From Hydractinia symbiolongicarpus (Eukaryota > Cnidaria > Hydrozoa > Anthoathecata > Hydractiniidae): a DNA stretch of 64,000 nt. A model generated the notes under the pieces. The model did not search any database, was not told the origin of the DNA, and worked only from the letters and a program-made list of their open reading frames with translations. The translations under genes and the position numbers were made by a program. Positions within the stretch are counted from its first letter, which is position 1. Every line of letters starts with the position of its first letter. Shown in pieces: positions 26,997-37,331 of this stretch. The stretch is from NCBI RefSeq assembly GCF_029227915.1, contig NC_079878.1, forward strand, positions 14,756,001 through 14,820,000, in the 5' to 3' direction.

Positions 26997-27500
26997 AAAT
27001 GTAGTAAAAGTTAAATATAAATATGATTTTTTTTGAAAGCCTAAGGAGATATAAGAGTTAAAAAATTTTGATGACGTCAGGAAAGACCCGACAAACACAA
27101 AAATTTTAGCTGTTGTCTTCATCGTACAGATCTTGAAGCGCTGATCAAGAAAATGTACTTTTAACAAAGGATTGTAGATACATTAGGAGGGTTTAAAGGT
27201 TTTTTGATGACGTCATCAACCCGTCCATTCCAAAGGGATTCGGAAACCTAGGTTTGAAAAATTACCCAAATTGGTCCCAGGTTGTCCCTAGTTACCCACG
27301 CGGTGAAAAAACATTGACGTCACCACCTCGTTTCCAAGTTATTTGGCCTAAAGTTTGATGTTAAAGTCGTGTTATTTATGTCGCGCCGTAACGTCAGAAA
27401 ATTTACCATCTGAGACAACTTTTTCGGCTACATCAAAGGAAAATAAACATCCACTGTGCATGTCACAGGCAGACAGACACACTTAGCATATCATTATAAG
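26997..27500. repeat. Dispersed repeat with TGATGACGTCATCA palindrome
   Basis: Downstream of the MOCS1 stop. A stretch with TTTTGATGACGTCA (about 27066), CTTCATCGTA..GATC, CTGATCAAGAAAATG (about 27143) and TGATGACGTCATCAAC (about 27208) is matched in the same orientation by 36778-36905. Both copies lie just left of a hairpin-unit array. Each full CRE-like TGACGTCA could bind bZIP factors, but a repeat origin is the simpler explanation. Confidence 0.6.
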
Positions 27501-28039
27501 AGTCTGCCGGTAGCCCGTAGAAAAATCCACGGGGTCGCTCGTCCTTTATATATCGCATTTCGTGTTTCCGTAACACGACTATTTTCTCGCGCACAAACAG
27601 ACAGACGGAATACGGCTATTATAATAGAGACTAGTCGTTAGCCCGTGGAAAATCCACGGGTTCGCTCGTCCTTTTTATAACGCATTGCGTGCTTCTCGCT
27701 ATTGAGCAGCGAAGCTACCATTTTGCGTGACAGACAAACGTATACGGGTATTATAATATAGAAGTCGTTAGCCCGTGGAAAAATCCACGGGGTCACCCTT
27801 CGCGTTCGCTCGTCCTTTAAATTTACCCGTTGAAACAAAGTGGATAATAATACATCGCATTTGATATTCGTGTGCATTTTTAAAATTTCATGTTTTCGTT
27901 ACGGGACGCGGCTGTCGCGGACACACAGACAGACGACGGCTATTATTAAAGAGACTAGTCGTTAGCCCGTGGAAAAATCCACGGGTTCGCCCGTCGCAGC
28001 TGCTTGACAGACAGACGTATACGGGCATTATAATATAGA
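27501..28039 (-). mobile_element. Head-to-tail array of four Helitron-like hairpin units
   Basis: On the minus strand four units follow one another: 28039-27955 (85 bp), 27954-27763 (192 bp), 27762-27631 (132 bp) and 27630 to about 27501. Most begin TCTATATTATAAT or TCTCTTTAATAAT, contain TCTGTCTGTC runs, and end with a hairpin (CCCGTGGA, short A/T loop, TCCACGGG), then CTAACGACTAG. The next unit starts immediately with TC. The first unit is preceded by A. TC at the 5' end, a 3' hairpin and terminal CTAG match Helitron end rules. One internal boundary lacks CT and the last unit's end is degenerate (CTACCGGCAGA). No protein is encoded. Confidence 0.6.
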
Positions 28040-29830
28040 TGGTCGGGAAACCACAAGTGTGACCCGGTGTTGAACACTCTGTGGAGCGCTTCATAAGAGC
28101 CGTAAACTGTGTCACACAATCAGTTGGAGCGCTTTAGTACAGGCAGTATGTCGTAAATCAAGTGCAGTGCATACACCATTTTAAAAAAAATAACTTTCCC
28201 GCAACAATAACTGAAATAAAAACAGAGTTCTACAAACCGTTTTTACTCAATCATAACAAAAACAATCGGTCAATATTATTTAATTTTGCAGAATAAGTTT
28301 CGGCGTAAATTCAAAATTATTTGTGCAACCAGGTTGAACGCCTAGTACAGGCAAACAGCTTTGAACGCATCGGTGGAACAATTAACTCCTCATCATCTTC
28401 AATGCTAACCTTTTATATAGGTTGGGGGCTTGGTGATAAGGCTATTATAGCCTTCTTCTCGTTCCTGCCATTTTTTACCTCTCTAGCTAATATTTTTAGC
28501 ATATGCAATCCTATCTTTAGATTATACGATATAATAGCTTAAGATTTGTATTTTATTCTTACGGAAAACTGTAAATTCTACAACGGCAAAATAAATTAAA
28601 AAAAAAAAAAAAAAGATGAAATAAAAACAGAGTTAAAACCGTTGTCACCCCGCCATAGCAACAACAGTCGTTCAATATTATTTTACAATGCGGAATAAAA
28701 GTTCCTAAAGTAAAAAAATTAATTGTGACACCGGGATGACCGCTTAGTGCAGTTAAACGGTGTTGCACAGGCGTATAGGGATAATACCCTGTTGAAAAAA
28801 CTTTATTGCAGATTCTGTTTTAATAATAAAAAAAAAAAAAAAACAGGAAACAGTCCATTGGTAAAACTGGGCTGAGCAGTTAGTCCGGGTAAACTGTGTT
28901 GCACAACCGTGCCGGCGTGATTACTGAGAAAGTTTAAAGATTAATTGTCACAGTAGGCTGACCCCTTGGTACATGTAAACAACGTTGCAGAAAAAAAGTC
29001 TGTTGTCAACACTGGGCTAAGCGCTTAGTACAGTTAAACATAGTTAAACAGGCATATAGGCGTAATAATCCAAAAAAACATTGCAACTATGGCTTAAATA
29101 AAAACACAGGGAACACTGAACAAAATGGCGGACTGACGTCCAGTCTCCCTGTTCATTTTAACATAAAGAAAGAAAATGACTTTAAAGTCATTGCCTCGCC
29201 TAAGATAAATAAAACACTGTTTTTACAAATCGAAAGGGCATAGAAGAAGAAGAAAGAAGAACAGCCTGTTGTTACCTGTCCAGTTAAAACAATTGCTCAA
29301 CCATTATATTTGCAGAGAAAAGTGTTCAGGAAAATAATAAAAGATGTACCTAACTGCATTTAGCATAAAAATTATTGCTTAAGAATATTGTTGTAGCCAA
29401 ACTGCATTTTTATACTTTCACTTTTTAAGGAGCTAGCTAAATAGCCACAGCCTCAACATAAAAATAAATGTTGGCTAGGATAGAAAGCTCTTATACCAAA
29501 CAGAGTAGCAATACGTGAGGCTCTAGCAGCTAGCTAGCTAATCTTCGTTCCTAGCCAAACATCTAAACTGGTGCGTTTAAGATCTGTACTTGGCTAAAAA
29601 GCGTAACAATATATTTATCCTAACATTGAAAACAAACAGAAAAAAAATATTACAAATATATAAAGCTTTTAGAAGATAAAAAAAGTCAAACAGGCCTACA
29701 AACAACAAACCTCACACACTGACCGCACACACGACCATTATCGAAATCAAAATGGCCTCCGTTCAGCGAAGATCTTGAATTCTTTCTGGTCGCGAAAATC
29801 TTTTTTTTTTAAGAATCAGGCGTCGTGATT
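28040..29830. repeat. Diverged dispersed repeat with GCGCTTAGTACAGGCAAAC core
   Basis: Diverged copies of a roughly 200-bp sequence recur near 28190-28380, 28610-28780 and 28820-29060, and again at 30255-30480. Shared pieces: GCAACAATAACTGAAATAAA, an ATAGCAAAAACAGTCG-like string, TCAATATTATTTTGCAG, and a CTGAGCGCTTAGTACAGGCA-like core followed by GTTGCACA. No ORF or RNA gene is recognisable. The family is unknown to me. Poly-A runs near 28600 and 28830 break some copies. Confidence 0.55.
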
Positions 29831-30230
29831 GGTATACCACGCGCGAGCGGTCAAAACAAAGTCGGTAATAATATATCGCATTTGGTATGGGCGTGTAATT
29901 TTACAAAATTCGTGTTTCCGTTACGGGACGCGGCTTTCGCGGAGACACAGACAGACAGACGACGGCTATTATTGAAGAGACTAGTTGTTAACCCGTGGAA
30001 AAGTCCACGGGGTCACCTGTCCTTTATATATCGAATTTCGTGTTTCCGTAACAGACAGACAAACAGACGCACGAAGACGGAATACGTCCTTTCAATTTAC
30101 CCGTGGTAACAAAGTGGATAAATATATGTCGCATTTGATATTCGTGTTTCCGTAGCACGATTTTCTAACTCAGCGGGGGGTCCGCGCGGAGACAGATAGA
30201 GGAAATACGGCTATTATAATAGAGACTAGC
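29831..30230 (-). mobile_element. Second hairpin-unit cluster (two or more units)
   Basis: Same family as 27501-28039 and same (minus) orientation. A unit ending in CCCGTGGACTTTTCCACGGG and then TTAACAACTAG has its 3' end at 29981. The next unit starts there with TCTCTTCAATAATAGCC and runs left to about 29840. A 5'-part unit lacking its hairpin lies at about 30090-30225. Copies are more diverged than in the first array. Confidence 0.55.
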
Positions 30231-33200
30231 CGGTGTAATATATTTTTTAATAAATAAATTTCCACAACTTTAGCTGAAATGAAAACACAATTTACCACTC
30301 GTTGCTACCTGTTATAGCAAAAACAGTCGGCCAACCTCTATTATTTTTCAGCTAAAAGTTTAAAAATAAATATTACTCCGGGCTGAGTGATTAGTACAGG
30401 CAGACAATGTTGCACATCCATATTGATGCAACACCCTTTTTCAAAAAAATTTATTGCAACTTTGGTTTAAATAAAAAAACAGGCAACAGCCTGTCGTTAC
30501 GCCCTTCCGCTAAAAAAATCCTTTAGCAATTTTATTTTGTCTAGTAAGTTTTCATAATTGTAATAAATGGTGTCGCTACCTACTGACGTATAAGAAATAT
30601 TGATTAAGAATTTTGTTAGCAAGACAAATTGCATTTGGCTACTTTTTCTTTTCACCTAGCTAGAGAGCTAGCTAAAGAGCCACAGCCCCAACATAAAAAT
30701 AAATAATAATATACCAAACTCTAAAAGAATAAGAAGAAATAAGGCCAGCTACACCTTAAGCAGGATGCTGCCTTGAAATCTACGTTCGTAGCTAGCTAAA
30801 ATATTGAAATTGATTTGTTTCAGATTTACACATGGCTAGAAAACGTGATGATTTTTTTATCATAATATGTGAAAACATAGACACAATGAAGAGAGTATCT
30901 TAAACGTTGATAGAACTGAAATTTAGGCAGTTAAATAATTATACTAACCCAACCAAATATTTCTTTTTGCTTCAAGAATTTTTGATTCGCAGCTGAAGTA
31001 TAATCTATATGGCGTCCTTGAACTCCGTCCATCAAAGAAACGACTCGTACCTTAACCCCCAGAGCTCGGTTTAATTAAACAAAATCCGCCTCGTTAAAAA
31101 CATAACTGAAACGTAAATTTGAAGGAGTATCTAGCGTAGTTCATTAAATAATATTAAAATAAGTCTATAACAATATTTGTGATCAAATTCGTAACGCAGT
31201 CTTCATTCTTCACGGATATCGAGATACACACACAGCTGGCGTAGCGCTAGGTCGCGGGGTCAGGTCGTACTTTAAAAGTCGTGACGTTACGGCAATCGGT
31301 TAAAATCGGTCAAAGAAGAAGAAGAAAAAGAAGAAGAAAAAAACCGCCCGTTTTATTAAGATCTCGGATGTAATCCGAAATCTTAATAAATAGACTTCAA
31401 TGATATTTGACAAGTTTTCTCAGGTTGGTCCCTATTTTTTTGTGACTCGGTCATTCTCGGTCAACATCCTCGTCAACATTTTGAGCAAACTTATTGATAT
31501 GATTTGCTATACCCTCGTCAACATTCCCGTCAACATTTTAAGCAACTACATTCTACTGAAACGTGACCATTCATTCTCTTTGTTTGTGCTGCAGCATGTT
31601 TATTTTTGGCATTGGTAATAGATGACGATGAAAAAAGAAAGCGAGGCCCTACCAGTTACAGATCAATCAGTTTCTCTACTAATTCATCGTTCCATTTAAA
31701 TTTTTGGTCACCAGCAGTGATAGTTGCTGGATCAGCTGAAGCAGTGACTTCCGCTGTGTGCTCTATGTTTTGATCTTATTTTCATACAAGTTGTGTATTA
31801 GAGAGTGTATTCAGAGAGTGTTAAAGCAAGTTTCTGTTTTTCACAATGCAGCTGGGGCAGCTTTTTGTGCAGGTTATGCAAGGTGTGAAAAAGATTTGTT
31901 TAGGTGTGATGTTAGGGTGGTGTTAGAGTTTGGTGTGACGTTAAGGCACCACGTGCAATGTAGTAAATATAAAATATAGTTTTTTGTAACAGCTAGCTTC
32001 CAACAAAACTAGTACAGTGAAGTAAAGAAGAAATATTTTTCAAGACATGGCTAGAGCAGAGCTAGCTCTCAAAAACAACACAAGGTAAAATATATATATA
32101 GCTAGGTATAAAAATACATATTGTAAATTTTATACATAAACGTTTGTTTTATAAGAACACCCAACTTGAAGGAAGCCCTTAAATGCTTTTACCTTTTTCA
32201 ATTTAAAGTTTAAAAAAAATGTTCTTAAAATGTTCTTAACATATTCTAAAGTTTTGAACATCCAATATATAGTTGTTCTTATAAAAAACATGTATAAAAT
32301 CAAAACAAGAATTTATTGATTCAAGCTTTTTATTTTAAATGAACGATACTGGCCAATTACTCCAAAAAAAGTGTATAATCGGAGAGGGAGCCTATGTCGA
32401 CTGTGTAACCAAACAACAGACACAAAAAGCCTAAAAAAATATTTTCCAAAACTGGAAAGGAGCATAACCTGGGAAAAAAAATATTCCATAGCTGTCATGT
32501 CACAGTCAAAGAAGATGATGACATGGGTAATATGTGATATGTCGTAACTGCGAAAAGTTTGTTGAAAAATTCTGGAACTTTCAGCTATTTTATCAGCAAA
32601 ATCAGAATAAGCAGCCAATTCCAGTCTCTCGCCATCCGAGATTGTCAGAAAGAGAAAAATGGGCCTGGGGACGAGGTTGCGTTGCTCAAAAAGTTGCCTC
32701 GATTACACGATCATATATTGTGCTAGCCTAGTTAACTAAGCTTTCTTCGAGGATATCAAATTTAATTCTGATTTTCTAGTGGTAAGAAAAATTATGCTAG
32801 GTTTCCTGGCTAATATTGTGCATCAAATTATACTTTCACTTCTTTTTCTTAAACATGAGCGAGGAGGATCTTGTCGAGGCTGCTGTAATAATTGCATGTG
32901 TTTTTAAAAAAAAGTGAAGAAAAAGAAAAACAAAGTACTGGGTGAGTAGCTTTGATTTTGGAATCGCGTTTAGAAGAGGAGAATGACTATAAAAATTACT
33001 TGTGAATGACGGCAGAAAATTTTGACGAAATACTTGGACTTGTTGGAAAAAATATAACGGATCATAACACAGTAATGAGAGATGCTATACCCACGAAACT
33101 CAAACTAGTGATCACAATCCGCTTTCCTTCTACTGGGGAATCAAATAAAATCTTGCAATATCAATTCTATATTTTTTCCTCTCTCTCCTGTGTGTTTCTT

Positions 33201-34189
33201 TATGTTTACATAACATCGGGTACAACGCGTTATGATTGGTTAATATCTCAATTTCAATAAAAGACAATAGGTTTATATCATAATATATCATATAAAACAT
33301 AGGACGAGTTTTATCTTAAAAAATTTGATTATATACATATGCTCATATCCGTGCGCACTAACATTATGACTAGAGCGCACTAGAAATAAGCTTACTGCGC
33401 GCTAAAAAAATGTTTAGTGCGCACCAACTTGTTTATTCAACTTGTGCGCACTAAAAAATCGTTCACCCGAGTAAGACTAGTGCCGCACTAAATTGCGTTA
33501 TCGTAAAGTATAGTGTTTATACATTTTCTCTCTTCGTAGCCATAATGGGAGCTCTAGCTATAGGTTTATTTAGTTTAGGTAGGGATAGACTGTTCGTTTT
33601 TTTTTTATCTAAAATTTCATCTTCCGAATGTTATATTATGTCAATGCTTGCCAGCGGTTCACAAAATCGAGGCTATCGTATCATCCAAAAAAGGTTTCTT
33701 CAACCTTAGATCATTCAACGAAACGCGTGCCATGCCTCTCTTTAAATTTCCATGCCGTTTGATATGATACTAAAACTTATGACTTTTATTTATTATTGGA
33801 GTATAACGACTGTATCTTCCTTTCTTCTATTAATTAATAATTCTAGTGCGCATTTGGCGAATGACCAAAATGGAATATTTGGCGGGGATTTAATTTGGCG
33901 AATGATCAATTTTATAAAATTTGACGGGGATTTTATTTTGGCGAATGACACAAAGAAATGGGTTTTTATGTCTTGAAATGTTTTATAAATAAGAACAAGA
34001 AGCCCGATAGCTTGAAGATTTCCGCCATCAGCATAGATAATAAGTATATAGTGCGAGACTATCCTCAGAGAAAAAAAACAAAAACACCATGCCTGTTATC
34101 TGCAATGCAATCAAAGTTTAAAACAAAAAGAAAACAATAAAGTAAACCCAACGTAAATATCTGTCGTTCTGAGGACGAAATTGATTTGA
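30231..34189. other. Repeat-rich intergenic region, no gene seen
   Basis: One more copy of the GCTTAGTACAGG repeat lies at 30255-30480. A GAAGAAGAAG-rich stretch is at 31313-31340. A perfect 12-bp stem hairpin is at 33413-33455 (TTTAGTGCGCAC and its inverse). ATTTGGCGAATGA strings repeat at 33848-33950, as in many short cnidarian elements. Short open frames in 31400-32730 and 33000-33260 show no motif, no bias and no splice context, so I do not call them. Confidence 0.5.
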
Positions 34190-35870
34190 TGTAGCCCTTC
34201 TAGAAGATTTCGTAAACATCATGTTAGAGAAAGTCTAAGCCTGACTGCGTCATGATCACTGAAATATACATTTTTGACGAGCGTATCGACTTCAAAGGTG
34301 TTTAGAACATTCTTATGGACATAGATGTGGTCAATAAGTGAACAGCATTCTTTTGAAACCTTTTCTTCGTCATTTTAAAAAAATATTGCACCTGGAATTT
34401 TCACAATATCAAATAGTTTCATTATGACCAACTAAAAGACTAGAAAACCTATCCACATTGTTGTTTGGAATTAAAGTAAAGTAATCTAGTTTTGTGTCGC
34501 AGTATGAATTAAATGGTATCTGAGTTTCTGTTAGGCATAATAAATCACTTTCCATAAGAACGCGATCGGACTTACTATCATTATTTATGTTTGTTGTAGA
34601 ATCTTGTATTAAGCAAAGTTACTATGATTGAATTTTCACTAATTACTCCTTTGATGTCAATTCTGAGTGTTCTCGCATATAATTGTATTGCTCGGTTGCT
34701 CGTGTGTCTGATTTAATAGCTGATCTGGAAAATGTCCCCGTTAAGTATACACCCTCTAAGCTTGTGACTCGACTTAATGCAACATAGATCTGTCCTGCGT
34801 GAAAGCTTTTTCGGAATTACGGTACTTTTTGTTTTGATCTAGTTTTCTCTTTCTACGAACGGAAAGCATAATGTTATCAGTTATCTGTTCAGTTGTCAGT
34901 ATTTTAAAATATTGAGTTTCAAGACACCTTCCTTGACCAGGGGACACGTATATTTCGCGTATGTAGTTTTCAACTTCTTGTAATGAATCAATTTTTAAAA
35001 GGACTGATGTACCACATTCTGTTATTTGTCAAAACTATTTCGGCTATGAGGATCAAATAAATAAATAAATTTGTGGGTGCCCCCAAATTATAGCAAAACT
35101 AACGCCGCTTATAATGCCCAACATTCCTTGTCCTTTTTCGGAATGTGATGAATTATGAAATGTACGTAAAGTAGTGCTATTATCTGTAACAATATGAGAA
35201 ATATTTTCTAAACTTGTATTTGTATGACCTCGTTTTCAACAGTCAAACTATTTGAGAGGTCACTTGCACTCAAGTACTGGTTTGTGTAACCTAGGCTCGT
35301 GTACAACTTTGTTCCTTCGCAGAGGATATGATCAAGATCACCTGAGTTCCAAAAAGGAACATTTTCAATAACCGACCAAGCGATCGCAAACAGGGAATTA
35401 CACATACATTGTGTGCCAATAAAAGTTCCAAGCCTGACATCCCCTTAATGAAAAGATCCCTGTACCGACTTCAAAACAGAGTAAGACCCAGGATTAGTTT
35501 CAACATCACCGGAAAGTAAAAGAACCATACGGCAGCAGTTTCTATACGCGGGGTTCACAATAGCAGTGGTGGCGTGTGGCCAAGAAAAACAACCTTTAAA
35601 AACTAGAGAAACCTCTGTCATATTATTTAATAACCACATAGTTTCAGCGGGCTTAATAATTTCAGTAAGTTCACCAATAATTTCATCAGTAAGTTCACCA
35701 GTAAGTTCATAAATAGGTTTACCAAATAAATCTGAATATCTAATTGTCGGATTGTCTGAATATCTGACTTTTATCCTCTGTCGAGTTTCTGGTTTGTTGG
35801 TTGTTTCTGGAGTGTTGGTTGTGAATGTCGAACCTAAAAATAGGAAAAACTGTTTCATTGCGTGCATAAT
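34190..35870 (-). pseudogene. Helentron-like element relic: peptidase, PIF1 tail, endonuclease
   Basis: Minus strand, 5' to 3'. About 35867-35478 is a lead segment ending LLLSGDVETNPGS, a 2A-like string with Ser in place of the final Pro. From 35470 to about 35010 is a cysteine-peptidase-like domain (SFH-stop-GDVRLGTFIGTQCMCN, then WNSGDLDHILCEGTKLY and LFDPHSRN carrying a likely catalytic His), interrupted by a TAA near 35446 and frameshifts. About 34820-34730 holds only the last PIF1-helicase motif (HAGQIYVALSRVTSLEG). From 34660 to 34210 is an endonuclease/exonuclease/phosphatase domain (IVTLLNTR, LLCLTETQIPF, SLIDHIYV and FSDHDAVRL). Helentrons join a PIF1 helicase to a peptidase and an endonuclease, which fits. 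The helicase core is missing, so the copy is an internally deleted relic. Confidence 0.7.
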
Positions 35871-37010
35871 TTCTTCATGGCTAAATTTTTATGCGGCGAT
35901 TTTATATTCTTAAAAATCGCTGCACACACAAATTTAAATTCCTTGTAATTTTTATTTCATCGGCAAGACATGTTTAAATTCACATGTTTGCGGGATTAGA
36001 TAGAATACCAAGTCCTCACGGTATTCTATTTAACTTGGCAGACATAAGATGAGTTGTGGGGTGACGTAAATATTGTGATTTTCAGTTTTGCCATCCTCAC
36101 GCATCACATAGACAAAATATATAAACAACATAAAAAAATCAAGTTAAAAAGTAGAAATTTGTTGAAATTTGCACTTAAAGCTTACCTCCCACTCTCCCAA
36201 ATAAGTTATACCTACAAAAACGTTTACAAAATACTAGTTAGCCTGTTGAACTCTACGAATTCGTCGGTCCTACATATTCTGGTCTTCAGGTTAGGCTGTT
36301 GTATAAGTATATATACGGGTTAGCAATGACCGGGCCTTTTCATGAAAATTTTGATATGTGTGTGCCAAAAAATACCCCTCAAGTATTTTAGGTGTGCTTT
36401 TGGGTGTGTGCACTGGTTAAATTCTTATAAAATTTGTCATTTTGCATGTGCTATCAATAGCACGCCTAACCCATTTTGTGTGTGTGGAGGTGTAGCGTGC
36501 TATTGCACGCCTCTCCTTAAAAGACCTGAATGACCCGTCCATATAGGAAAAAAATTTAGAAACTATATAATCATGTGCTTTCTGCAAACTCTTAAGAAGA
36601 TACAAGGGTTTAAAACTTTTTCTGATACAGTAAAAAACAGCCAATGTACACAAAACTTTATCCAGAATTTGTTTACCTATTGCATCTATGTATAGCGTGA
36701 AGCTCTGTTCAAGAAAATGTCTCGGATCATGTGATTTTGACAAACGGTTAATGAGATATAGATACAGGTTTTAGAATTTTGCCGACGTCAGCAAAGTTCT
36801 TCTCCAAAGAACAAAAAGATTTGTATACTCGTTGCCTTCATCGTAAAAATCTGAAAACACTGATCAAGAAAATGAATAGACTTGTGATGACGTCATCAAC
36901 GTTTTGATTCTGACATGGGTTGAGGGACCCCGGTTCAGTTTTTTGAGGGTTTCAAAAATAATATTCACTTTGCTGGGCACAGACGGACACAACTTTTGTA
37001 TTATCTATTA
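35871..37010. other. Intergenic repeats, second TGATGACGTCATCA copy
   Basis: Holds the second copy of the TGATGACGTCATCA repeat (about 36590-36960), matching 27060-27240 in the same orientation, and short GTGTGTGC-type strings near 36360-36490. No coding gene is recognised. Frames at 36054-36743 lack motifs. Confidence 0.5.
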
Positions 37011-37331
37011 TCTCTTTAATAATACCCGTCGTCTGTCTGTCTGTCTGTGTGTCCGCGAAAGCCGTGTCCCATAACGAAAACACGAAATTTTTATAATGCG
37101 CATCAATACCAAATGTGATATATTTCTGTCCACTTTGTTGCAACGGGTTAATTTAAAGGACAGGCGACCCTGTGGATTTTTCCACGGGTTAACGGCTAGT
37201 CTATATTATAATACCCGTAAATGTCTGTCTGTCACGCAAAATGGTAGTTTAGCTGCGCAATAGCGAGAAGCACGCAATGCGGTATAAAAAGGACGGGCGA
37301 ACCCGTGGATTTTCCACGGGCTAACGACTAG
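37011..37331 (+). mobile_element. Two head-to-tail Helitron-like hairpin units
   Basis: Unit 1 (37011-37199, 189 bp) begins TCTCTTTAATAATACCCG after a host A and ends with the stem-loop CCTGTGGA-TTTT-TCCACGGG, then TTAACGGCTAG. Unit 2 (37200-37331, 132 bp) starts at once with TCTATATTATAATACCCG and ends CCCGTGGATTTTCCACGGG, then CTAACGACTAG, followed by host T. The lengths and the order (189/192 then 132) repeat those of the array near 27.6-27.95 kb, which is in the opposite orientation. Confidence 0.65.

Noticed and set aside
27501-28039. Direct repeats with short palindromes resembling a CRISPR array
   Set aside because: The units are 85-192 bp, of unequal length, share most of their sequence, and sit in a eukaryotic intergenic repeat region; no cas genes.
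27456-28115. Several short frames with PWIFPRAN-like peptides on both strands
   Set aside because: They are translations of the repeated hairpin units and differ in frame between units.
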